Positions 14,815 to 21,141 of a stretch of 21,141 nt of DNA are shown in pieces (the stretch's first letter is position 1; every line of letters begins with the position of its first letter). The DNA is from CAZCAQ01 sp964563965 (GTDB lineage: Bacteria; Patescibacteriota; WWE3; UBA101185; UBA10185). Below the pieces are notes generated by a model. It had not been told where the DNA came from. It made no database searches and saw nothing but the letters and a program-made list of their open reading frames with translations. The translations under genes and the position numbers were made by a program. The stretch is from the NCBI GenBank assembly GCA_964563965.1, contig CAZLZI010000012.1:1-21141 (forward strand), written 5' to 3'.

Positions 14815-16110
14815 CTACTGTTTCGAAAAGGATTGTTTGGCTTTAGTCAGTGCTTCTTTAGAATCTGCAACACCAAGAAGAACAGAATTAACAGCCTCTT
14901 TCAAAACATTTGTCTGATTCTTATTACCGGACCTACCTGCAATCTCAGCACTTTTTGCGTTGTCAGCGCTTTTTAAGACCGGATCAATAAAAGGGTTTGA
15001 CCCTAAATTATCCTTTAGACTTTTATGCGCATAGGGGGAGCCAAACATTCTTAGTTTTATTTGCTCACTATATAGAACCTTTTCTTGTTCTGGAGTAGTC
15101 ACATGAGCTATAAAATCCCAAGCAGATGCTGGATTGGCTGCATTTGCAGGCACAGCATACATCCAAAAACTTGCCCAATTACGTTGTCCTGTATCTAATG
15201 CTTGGGGGACAGGAGCCACACCAACATCAGAATCATTTTCCATTTCATTTAATATACGGAGTACTTGCCAAGAGGGAACAAAAATCATAGAGGCTTGGCC
15301 TCGCACAAAAGATGTAACTGCCTCAGGCATTTCATTGGACCATACCTGGTCTTCTTTAACAAAGTCTGTATAAAAAGAAAAGGCATCCACTGCAGGCGTA
15401 GCATCAATACCGTCAGGAATTTTCACACCCGCTTGCGACCAGACAAGCCCTAATATATCACCAAAGTTATCTATATTATCAGCAGAGCCAATGGCAGCAC
15501 CTGCTCTTATAAGATTTTGATCTTCTCCTCTAATCGTAAGCTTTAGTGCTAGTACTCTAAACTCTTCCCACTTGGACGGAGGTGTCGTTTGATTTATTTC
15601 TTTGAAATGGCTTTTGTTGTATACAAGTACAAGGCCGTCATGATAGGCAGGAAAAGCATAGATTTGACCGTTAACCACACCACTTTCTTCTGCAGCAGGA
15701 TAAAAGTTATCTTTATAAACAAAATCTTTGAGAGTATCAGGAGCAAGAGGGGCTAATAACCCTAAATTAACCATTCTGGGTATCCAGCTATTATGTACCA
15801 TAATTATATCTGGAATAGATTCACTTTTAGATCTCTGATATACCCTCTCTTTATAATCAAATAAGTCTCCACCGGAATCTCTGTTCTCATATGTAATGCT
15901 TATGTTAGGCTTTTTTTCTTTATATGCTTTTATAACAGGCTCATAAACCGTAGAGGGTTCCCACATACCCCAAAACATCAAAGTCACTGGTTCATTTGTC
16001 TCTTGAGGTCCTAGAAATTTTCCTACAACAGGTAAATCTTTTAAAGTACAGGCTGTTAAAAATAGAGATAGTACAGGAATAAGGGCAAGAACCAAATATT
16101 TATATCTCAT
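14815..16110 (-). CDS. ABC-type sugar solute-binding lipoprotein (family 1)
   Basis: An extracellular substrate-binding lipoprotein of 431 residues. A signal peptide ends in the lipobox LTAC with the lipidated cysteine at C21. The mature part has the family 1 binding-protein pattern: LMFWGMWEPS, ITYENRD, PDIIMVHNSWIPRMVNLGLLAPL, YAFPAYHDGLVLVYNK, and FWMYAVPA near PASAWDFIAHVT. The substrate is probably an oligosaccharide, by family. No permease or ATPase genes adjoin it, so its transporter lies elsewhere or it acts as a glycan-binding surface protein. It overlaps the upstream polymerase-like gene by 11 nt yet has its own promoter 7 nt before the ATG. Confidence 0.92.
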   Translation of the reverse strand: MRYKYLVLALIPVLSLFLTACTLKDLPVVGKFLGPQETNEPVTLMFWGMWEPSTVYEPVIKAYKEKKPNISITYENRDSGGDLFDYKERVYQRSKSESIPDIIMVHNSWIPRMVNLGLLAPLAPDTLKDFVYKDNFYPAAEESGVVNGQIYAFPAYHDGLVLVYNKSHFKEINQTTPPSKWEEFRVLALKLTIRGEDQNLIRAGAAIGSADNIDNFGDILGLVWSQAGVKIPDGIDATPAVDAFSFYTDFVKEDQVWSNEMPEAVTSFVRGQASMIFVPSWQVLRILNEMENDSDVGVAPVPQALDTGQRNWASFWMYAVPANAANPASAWDFIAHVTTPEQEKVLYSEQIKLRMFGSPYAHKSLKDNLGSNPFIDPVLKSADNAKSAEIAGRSGNKNQTNVLKEAVNSVLLGVADSKEALTKAKQSFSKQ

Positions 16111-17332
16111 GCTTAAAAGTATAATTTAAGCTTACTATTAACGTCAACAAAACCAAAAGCAACAATTGATGCGAAGTTAATAAATAGTGATCAAATACAC
16201 CTAAAAGCATAAACTGTGAAAGGCTCACACTAACAAAGATCTTTTCCTTTAAGCTTTTCATATATATAAAAAGCAAAACAAGAACGAAAGGAATAAACAA
16301 TATAAGACCTCCCTCTGAAAGCAGTAGCCAATAAATGTTGTGAACAGGTTGATAAAAATTCACTTCTCGAACAAAGTACGGCGTGTCTTTGTTTAAAAAA
16401 GCATTCGTGTTAAGCCCAGTACCCACAAAAGGGTGCAGTTTGAACAAGTGTACCGATGATTGAATTAATGTAAGTCGTCTGGCTAAAGACGTGGATTGAT
16501 TAGCCCGGTAACTAGTAAAAAAACCAAACATACCTAAAGTAAATATCAGTAAAACACTAAGAGGCATAAGCATTCGAGCAATCTGTGGTTTATAAATACT
16601 CAGAAACAAAAAGACATAGCCTACACTAAGTGATACCCACGCGCTGTAACTAAAGGTAAGAAATAGTATAAGTGTTCCCAGTAGAAGTGAGGTAAACACT
16701 AAAGCATGTAACCACATGCTCTTCTTTTGGCTAAAAAACAGCCATGAACTTAACCAGATTAATACTATACTCAAGTAGCCACCTAAGATATTAGGATGTT
16801 TAAACACAGCATAAGGTGGGATAACTGCATCTCCAAGAAACATGTGATGCAAAATACCTGAAGTCAACAAAGAATAGGGCTGCTCCCCAAAAAACAAATA
16901 GTTATTAAAGACGGAACTCTGTAAGTACCATTGAGCAATACTTAATGCACCTAATAAGCTAAGAGACAGACAGCCTCCTAAAAGTAGTGAGGTGCTACTA
17001 ATCTTTTTAGCATACTTCCACCCAACTAGAGAAAAGAATGTGTAGATAATAATACGAGAAGCAAAATACAAAGAAGCAAGTACATTTGTAGAAAAAGCAC
17101 TGTTCAGAAGTAAAAGGAAAACTAAAGGTAAAACATAGATAACTTTCTTAGGAAGAGTTCTGTTGGCAAGTATATAGAGTGCTAGAAAAAGTATGATGAG
17201 TAAATCCTGTAAGTACAGTGTAGGAACAGCATAGTCTATCAAAATACCTTCGCTATAGGAAAAATCAAAAATGAAATGCTTACCTAAATTAACAGGTATT
17301 AAAACTAAAATAATGTAAAAAAGTATTACCAT
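16100..17332 (-). CDS. O-antigen ligase/polymerase-like membrane protein (Wzy/WaaL type)
   Basis: A 410-residue integral membrane protein with about ten to twelve hydrophobic helices. It has the O-antigen ligase family signature in the C-terminal half: VHLFKLHPFVGTGLNTN and then QPVHNIYWLLLSEGG, where the His after PV is typical of the large periplasmic loop, and GVFDHYLLTSHQ near the end. It probably polymerises or transfers a lipid-linked glycan at the outer face of the membrane. Its ATG overlaps the gatD stop as TAATG, so it is likely co-translated with the MurT/GatD pair. Confidence 0.82.
   Translation of the reverse strand: MVILFYIILVLIPVNLGKHFIFDFSYSEGILIDYAVPTLYLQDLLIILFLALYILANRTLPKKVIYVLPLVFLLLLNSAFSTNVLASLYFASRIIIYTFFSLVGWKYAKKISSTSLLLGGCLSLSLLGALSIAQWYLQSSVFNNYLFFGEQPYSLLTSGILHHMFLGDAVIPPYAVFKHPNILGGYLSIVLIWLSSWLFFSQKKSMWLHALVFTSLLLGTLILFLTFSYSAWVSLSVGYVFLFLSIYKPQIARMLMPLSVLLIFTLGMFGFFTSYRANQSTSLARRLTLIQSSVHLFKLHPFVGTGLNTNAFLNKDTPYFVREVNFYQPVHNIYWLLLSEGGLILFIPFVLVLLFIYMKSLKEKIFVSVSLSQFMLLGVFDHYLLTSHQLLLLVLLTLIVSLNYTFKHEI
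16118..16147 (-). promoter_or_regulatory. Promoter for the solute-binding lipoprotein (leaderless)
   Basis: On the minus strand TTGACG (16142-16147) is followed after 18 bp by TATACT (16118-16123), each matching the sigma-70 consensus at 5 of 6. The -10 ends 7 nt before the ATG, so the transcript would begin at or beside the start codon. The promoter lies inside the 3' end of the upstream gene. Confidence 0.65.
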
Positions 17333-18096
17333 TATAATCGTGCATTGTGGGCATACTCCGCTAATTTATCAGGGAGCAGTGCCATTTCTTGTAAAGACAA
17401 GGACTTAGCTATAAGGTAATCTGCAAAATGCGGGTTAAGAGCAAGCACAGGCCCATGGAAATAGGTCCCGAAAGCATTTTTGTAAACAGCACCTTCAGTC
17501 TTATCTTCTGAATTGTTACCATGTCCTTTTATAACTTTGCCAAGAGGGCTGACACCTGCTTCGAGATAAGTTCTACCACCGTGGTTTTCAAAGCCTACTA
17601 AATGTGGTTTTGACACTTGAGACCCTAAGAAACTCTTGTAGGGATCGTCTGTTATGAAGTCATCAAAAGAACACACAGTGTTTCCAATACACCTAGGCTT
17701 TGCATTACCAAAATGCTCGGTATATAAGTTAAACATCCCAAGTCCTTGAAGAATACTACCATCAGCAGCTTTATAATAATTCCCACACAATTGATATGAA
17801 CCACAAATGTAAAGACCACACCCATTGTTTTCTGTATAGTCTTTAAGATACGGACCTTTATTAGTCAACAGGTCGGTAAATATTTCTTTTTGTCCAGAAT
17901 CTGGCCCTCCACCCATAAAAACTAAATCAAATGAATTAACCAATGAGGTTGTAAGAGTTGTAGTTAAGTCAATAAGATCCACAGAAACGTCAAAGTTTCT
18001 TTCTTTAGCACGGTAGTACAATATTTCTACATTACCGTTATCACCGTATAAATTAAGTTGATGCGGATAAAAATAACCAATTCTAAATTTTTGCAT
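17332..18096 (-). CDS. gatD: Lipid II isoglutaminyl synthase, glutaminase subunit GatD
   Basis: A class I glutamine amidotransferase that supplies ammonia to MurT, which converts D-Glu in the lipid II stem peptide to D-isoglutamine. The catalytic cysteine is C98 in YICGSYQLCG and the histidine is H214 in GTYFHGPVL. The opening YFYPHQLNLYGDNGNVEIL and FMGGGPDSGQ match the CobB/CobQ-like family. The protein has 254 residues, which is normal. The ATG overlaps the murT stop by one base (TAATG), as expected for subunits of one complex. Confidence 0.94.
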   Translation of the reverse strand: MQKFRIGYFYPHQLNLYGDNGNVEILYYRAKERNFDVSVDLIDLTTTLTTSLVNSFDLVFMGGGPDSGQKEIFTDLLTNKGPYLKDYTENNGCGLYICGSYQLCGNYYKAADGSILQGLGMFNLYTEHFGNAKPRCIGNTVCSFDDFITDDPYKSFLGSQVSKPHLVGFENHGGRTYLEAGVSPLGKVIKGHGNNSEDKTEGAVYKNAFGTYFHGPVLALNPHFADYLIAKSLSLQEMALLPDKLAEYAHNARL

Positions 18097-19259
18097 TATA
18101 GTATTTCCTTTCCAATGGTTAAGCGTCTAACTTGCAACATTGCAGAATAATTTGGGAGCACAATAAGCTGCGCTGCGGGTGTTTGATGAATCTTATCAAT
18201 AGTATGTTTTAAGGAAGGGTCAACATACGAATAATCAATCGTAACACCTGCATAGTGAAGGCGAAGTGCCATCTCATAAGCTCTGGCACCGGAAACAAAA
18301 ACGGTTTTCTCAAGACATGCTTTTGCTAACTTTACAGGATTAATATCATAGATCCACGAAACATCTCTCCCATCACGTATTTCATCATTTAATACAAACA
18401 GTACAGCATCGTACGATAACTCAATGGCCTCCCTCTCTTTAGAATAAATTAATATATCAAGATTGTTATTAAAACTTGCAGGATTTTTAGCAAGAAACAC
18501 TTGATAGAATTTGTCAAAGTATTCAATAATTTCGCCTCTACCATAGGCAGCAGAGAATGTTGAAAGCTGTGATAATATAGCCTCTTGGGCTATACCAAAA
18601 TGGAGACAGGCAAGAGAAGCAGCATTAACATTCTTAGAATTAAAATCTCCTAATAAACTAGTTTTTCTCCGTGCGACAGATTCATCATCAAAAAAAGACA
18701 CATGTCCTGTAAATGAGGCAATTATTGGGGAAAAATGTTTTTCATCTTTATATACAATAAGGTGCTCAACACTTTGTGCAGTTATGCAGTGTGCCCATTT
18801 TTCAACAATTATATCTAACTCACCATATCTATCTAACTGATCGCGCGATAAGTTAAGTAAAATTAAAACGTCAACCTGCATGTGCTTTAGTAGTTCAGGA
18901 AGAACAAACTCATCTACCTCTAAAACTCCAAAGTCATACTCAAACTTAGAAAAAAACTTTAACCCATTAACATATGTTGAAACTATGCCATTAAGAATAT
19001 TCCCGCCAGTTTTATTATGTAGCACTTTATAATCAAGACCTTGCAAAACATGTGTACATAGTTTTGAGGTTGTGGTTTTGCCGTTTGTACCAGTAATTAC
19101 AATCACTCCTTTTCTAAATTTAAAGCTGGAGTGTTGTAGTATGTTTGGATAAATTTTTAAAGCAATATGTCCTGGCCATGTAGATCCAGATCCTTTATGC
19201 ATTAAGGCTATAAGTACACTAACGATTTTTGAAATACTGATTGCTAAAATTAATCTCAT
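18096..19259 (-). CDS. murT: Lipid II isoglutaminyl synthase, Mur-ligase-like subunit MurT
   Basis: The ATP-dependent partner of GatD. The Mur ligase P-loop is TGTNGKTTT (56-64), followed by HNKTGGNIL, NLSRDQLDRYGE (136-147) and GDFNSKNVNAA (204-214). The C-terminal DUF1727-type domain has AKNPASFNN, NDEIRDGRDVSWIYDIN (291-307) and VSGARAYEMALRLHYAGV. The protein has 387 residues, against about 437 in Staphylococcus. The Cys4 zinc ribbon usually inserted in the middle domain is absent, with only C158 in that stretch. It is the first gene of the murT-gatD-polymerase run and begins right beside the putative origin. Confidence 0.94.
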   Translation of the reverse strand: MRLILAISISKIVSVLIALMHKGSGSTWPGHIALKIYPNILQHSSFKFRKGVIVITGTNGKTTTSKLCTHVLQGLDYKVLHNKTGGNILNGIVSTYVNGLKFFSKFEYDFGVLEVDEFVLPELLKHMQVDVLILLNLSRDQLDRYGELDIIVEKWAHCITAQSVEHLIVYKDEKHFSPIIASFTGHVSFFDDESVARRKTSLLGDFNSKNVNAASLACLHFGIAQEAILSQLSTFSAAYGRGEIIEYFDKFYQVFLAKNPASFNNNLDILIYSKEREAIELSYDAVLFVLNDEIRDGRDVSWIYDINPVKLAKACLEKTVFVSGARAYEMALRLHYAGVTIDYSYVDPSLKHTIDKIHQTPAAQLIVLPNYSAMLQVRRLTIGKEIL

Positions 19260-19321
19260 TAACAGTAGTTTACTTTATTTTTGACTCTTTTTTTAATCCC
19301 CATTGGATTTGGTATCAAGTC

Positions 19322-19359
19322 AATTAAATATATATTTAAATACGAAGTAGTAATACTAG
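19322..19359 (-). other. DnaA-trio-like run plus AT-only unwinding element
   Basis: On the minus strand five triplets CTA GTA TTA CTA CTT (19345-19359) follow the tandem DnaA boxes. Four of the five fit the DnaA-trio rule [C/T]T[A/T] on this strand. They lead, through CG, into an A/T-only stretch (19322-19342) that contains a 16-bp perfect palindrome (19324-19339). Confidence 0.6.
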
Positions 19360-19364
19360 GAACG

Positions 19365-19380
19365 GTGGATATGTGGATAT
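19365..19380 (-). repeat. Tandem 8-bp repeat forming two DnaA-like boxes
   Basis: GTGGATAT occurs twice head to tail on the plus strand, giving ATATCCACA and ATATCCACC on the minus strand, 8/9 and 7/9 to TTATCCACA. The pair directly abuts the trio/AT element, as do the two origin-proximal boxes of Bacillus subtilis. Confidence 0.65.
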
Positions 19381-19423
19381 GCCAATTTAATACTTGTGCT
19401 TCAGCTTTCTTCATCCCCATTTG

Positions 19424-19432
19424 TGTTGATAA
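19424..19432 (-). promoter_or_regulatory. DnaA box-like site (TTATCAACA)
   Basis: It matches TTATCCACA at 8 of 9 and has the same orientation as the tandem boxes, 43 bp away on the dnaA side. Confidence 0.5.
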
Positions 19433-19527
19433 CTTAGCAACTCTTATAACAACGGTCTTTAAACTGGTTGCATACCTCTGCCTGTTGCTGCTAGAGCTTT
19501 TGCTTGTGTGTGTTTGTTGCGCTTTTT

Positions 19528-19536
19528 TGTGCATAA
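19528..19536 (-). promoter_or_regulatory. DnaA box (TTATGCACA)
   Basis: It matches the relaxed consensus TTATNCACA fully, in the same orientation as the other origin boxes. Confidence 0.6.
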
Positions 19537-19609
19537 GTATTTGGTAACTACTTTTGTATTCCAAAGTATTTGTAACTTTTTTCACTTCTTGTCCCCAAGT
19601 TGTTCCGTT

Positions 19610-20974
19610 TTAATCCACACTTAGAAGTTGTTTAATGTTTAAGTACTCTTGCTTGGTTTTACTGTACGACTTTAGTCCTTCTTCTACCTTTCTAACTCCA
19701 TGCATTATTGTTGTGTGATCTCTTCCTCCCAACAATTCACCAATAGTTATATATGGTGTTTGTGTTAGTTCGTATAGTAAATACATACTCATTTGCCTAG
19801 GAGTTACTAATTCTTGAGTTCTTCGTTTACTTTTCATATCTGCAATACTTACGTTGTAGTAGCTACTAACTACTTTTAATATTTGATTAAGATTTATTGG
19901 CTTTGCAGCTGTTTTTATGCTTTGCCCGATAGCATCACTTGCTGTTTTTACATTTAACTCCTGCCCTACTGCTCGTGCATATGTAATGACTTGCAGATAC
20001 GCTCCTTCCAGTTCTCTAATATTTGTATTAATACTTTCTGCAATAAAATCAATGACCTCATTAGGAATATCATCCCCATTCTTATCCCGTTTATTTCGCA
20101 GAATGGCAATTCGTGTTTCAATATCTGGGCTTTGAATATCTGCAATAATGCCCATACCAAAGCGTGAGGTAATTCTTTCTTCTATATTTGTAAAGTCTTT
20201 AGGGGGTCTGTCCGATGTTAGAACAATTTGTTTTTGTGCCATATGAAGTGTGTTGAATGTATGGAAGAATTCTTCTTGGGTTGCTTCTTTACCTGCAATA
20301 AATTGAATATCATCAATTAGAAGGACATCCACATTTCTATATTTCTCCCGGAATTTATTTGATGTGTATTTACCTTTTGATTTTCCTAGTTGTAGATTTT
20401 CGATGAGCTCGTTTGTAAAGGTTTCGCTTGTAGCATAAATTATTTTTGCATTCGGGTCTTTTTGAAGAATTCTATTTCCGACCGCTTGCATTAGATGTGT
20501 TTTGCCAAGACCCACTTTTGAGTACAAAAAGAAAGGGTTGTAGATTTTACCTGGGTTATCAGCTACCGCTGTAGCAATTGAGAATGCCAGTCTGTTATTT
20601 GCGCCCATGACGTAGTTTTCAAATGTAAATTTTGGATTAAGTGTACTGTTTCCATTTGATGCTGTGGGTGTCTGCGTAAAAAGTGGTCCTTTATCAATTT
20701 CTAGAGAGGTTTCGTGTTTTGTTCCTACTTTAAAAGTTAAGTCAAACGAATTTTTTCCGATTCTGTTTACACTGCTTTGGATTAGCGACATGTACTTTTT
20801 TTTAAGCATGTCCGTTATGTAAATAGATGGGCAACAGATCTCTATCATAACTTCACTTGGCATTTCTATATGTGTGTTTTTAAACCACATACCGTATTCC
20901 ATCTCAGAGAGGGTTACTTGCATATCAGCAAGTACTGCATCCCATAACTTTTTTTGTGTTTGTATGTCTGCCAT
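19610..20974 (-). CDS. dnaA: Chromosomal replication initiator protein DnaA
   Basis: An AAA+ initiator that binds DnaA boxes and melts the origin. Domains run in order: domain I (1-80), a short linker (~85-113), AAA+ domain III (~114-340) and DNA-binding domain IV (~350-454). Walker A reads SKVGLGKTH (152-160), Walker B LLIDD (218-222), the arginine-finger region ITSRFG (268-273), and sensor 2 NIRELEG (318-324, R320). Domain IV shows SKRRTQELVTPRQM (382-395) and the signature GGRDHTT (416-422). The 454-residue length is normal. The Walker A first glycine, usually G in GGVGLGKT, is Ser here. dnaN does not follow; the origin-like gap and murT do. Confidence 0.98.
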   Translation of the reverse strand: MADIQTQKKLWDAVLADMQVTLSEMEYGMWFKNTHIEMPSEVMIEICCPSIYITDMLKKKYMSLIQSSVNRIGKNSFDLTFKVGTKHETSLEIDKGPLFTQTPTASNGNSTLNPKFTFENYVMGANNRLAFSIATAVADNPGKIYNPFFLYSKVGLGKTHLMQAVGNRILQKDPNAKIIYATSETFTNELIENLQLGKSKGKYTSNKFREKYRNVDVLLIDDIQFIAGKEATQEEFFHTFNTLHMAQKQIVLTSDRPPKDFTNIEERITSRFGMGIIADIQSPDIETRIAILRNKRDKNGDDIPNEVIDFIAESINTNIRELEGAYLQVITYARAVGQELNVKTASDAIGQSIKTAAKPINLNQILKVVSSYYNVSIADMKSKRRTQELVTPRQMSMYLLYELTQTPYITIGELLGGRDHTTIMHGVRKVEEGLKSYSKTKQEYLNIKQLLSVD

Positions 20975-21141
20975 AGTGTCTTGTGCATAACTCTACAGTA
21001 GTTATCCACATGAATTAAGCAATGGAAGTTGCATATATTTAAGTTAATTCCTCTTGTGAGAGCACAACTTATTGACGAGTAAGCATAAAAAGCTTTACGA
21101 TTTACATTAGGCATATTTGCTTTGTAGTTATTTTTTGTAAG
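20975..21141. other. Intergenic region upstream of dnaA with two DnaA boxes
   Basis: A perfect box TTATCCACA (plus strand, 21002-21010) and TTATGCACA (minus strand, 20982-20990) lie 28 and 8 bp before the dnaA ATG, facing each other's opposite strands. They would overlap the dnaA promoter and could mediate autoregulation and/or act as the second half of a bipartite origin. Further out are an inverted repeat TTGTG-AGAG-CACAA (21054-21067) and AT-rich sequence. No gene is seen to the window end. Confidence 0.65.

Larger units (their letters stand above)
19317..19620 (-). other. Putative replication origin (oriC) between dnaA and murT
   Basis: This is the only gene-free stretch over 300 bp in the window. 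Read on the minus strand from the dnaA side it holds a DnaA box TTATGCACA (19528-19536), a near-box TTATCAACA (19424-19432), two abutting boxes ATATCCAC-ATATCCAC (19365-19380), the spacer CGTTC, a DnaA-trio-like run CTA-GTA-TTA-CTA-CTT (19345-19359), and then 21 bp of pure A/T (19322-19342). A further near-box TAATCCACA lies on the plus strand at the dnaA stop (19611-19619). This order (boxes, short spacer, trios, AT-rich element) is that of the Bacillus basal unwinding system. Function is inferred. Confidence 0.72.

Noticed and set aside
19281..19547. 88-residue hydrophobic rightward reading frame
   Set aside because: It is antisense to the frame above and inside the putative origin; its hydrophobicity follows from T-rich sequence and there is no ribosome site or homology.
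19259..19585. 108-residue leftward reading frame ending in a TAATG overlap with murT
   Set aside because: It covers the DnaA boxes, trios and AT-only element, resembles no protein family, has a low-complexity Ser/Thr/Lys composition and no Shine-Dalgarno; it is best explained as origin sequence.
20914..21114. 66-residue frame overlapping the start of dnaA
   Set aside because: It runs over the DnaA boxes and the dnaA N-terminus in another frame, without homology.
1..21141. CRISPR array, insertion sequence, prophage or defence island
   Set aside because: No spaced direct repeats, transposase, integrase or recognisable defence genes were seen; the content is mostly core genes.
1..21141. UGA reassigned to Gly or Trp (as in some CPR groups)
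   Set aside because: All conserved genes read through to full length with TGA as stop, and Trp positions checked use TGG, so there is no sign of reassignment.

Overview
The window looks like a piece of a small, AT-rich genome of a Patescibacteria/Candidate Phyla Radiation (CPR) bacterium, perhaps Microgenomates, Katanobacteria or Dojkabacteria. The reasons are the tight gene packing with stop/start overlaps, a DUF4012 surface protein, a Gram-positive-type MurT/GatD pair without a zinc ribbon, a short ValRS, and CPR-style uncharacterised proteins. The phylum is inferred. All genes read cleanly with the standard bacterial code: no in-frame TGA is seen, and no gene here ends in TGA (TAA or TAG only).

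Left part (1-4.9 kb). A tRNA-Cys is followed by groES-groEL behind a promoter that carries a CIRCE (HrcA) operator. Two hairpin terminators separate groEL from a convergent hsp20 gene. The hsp20 promoter carries a second CIRCE-like repeat, so HrcA probably controls both chaperone units. A three-gene leftward operon follows: a Wzz-like membrane protein, an RNase HI-like protein and a winged-helix/nucleotidyltransferase-like protein of unknown role.

Middle (4.9-14.8 kb). A 1065-residue fusion of an NAD-dependent epimerase-like domain with a membrane-anchored DUF4012 domain is followed by a zinc-ribbon protein whose gene overlaps the L25 ribosomal protein gene by 82 nt. Then come divergent valS and proS, a DUF5343 protein, and tsaD (tRNA t6A synthesis).

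Right part (14.8-21.1 kb). Leftward genes encode a sugar-type ABC solute-binding lipoprotein, an O-antigen-ligase/polymerase-like membrane protein, and GatD and MurT (lipid II amidation). At several junctions the stop and start codons overlap as TAATG. The only sizeable gene-free gap (19260-19609) lies between murT and dnaA. It has the architecture of a replication origin: DnaA boxes in one orientation, a tandem box pair, a DnaA-trio-like run and a 21-bp A/T-only unwinding element. Two more DnaA boxes lie just upstream of dnaA, so the origin appears bipartite around dnaA, as in Bacillus.

Several genes (wzz-like, tsaD, solute-binding protein) have a -10 hexamer only 6-7 nt before the ATG and no Shine-Dalgarno sequence, which suggests leaderless transcripts. 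groES, groEL, hsp20 and the RNase H gene have clear Shine-Dalgarno sites.
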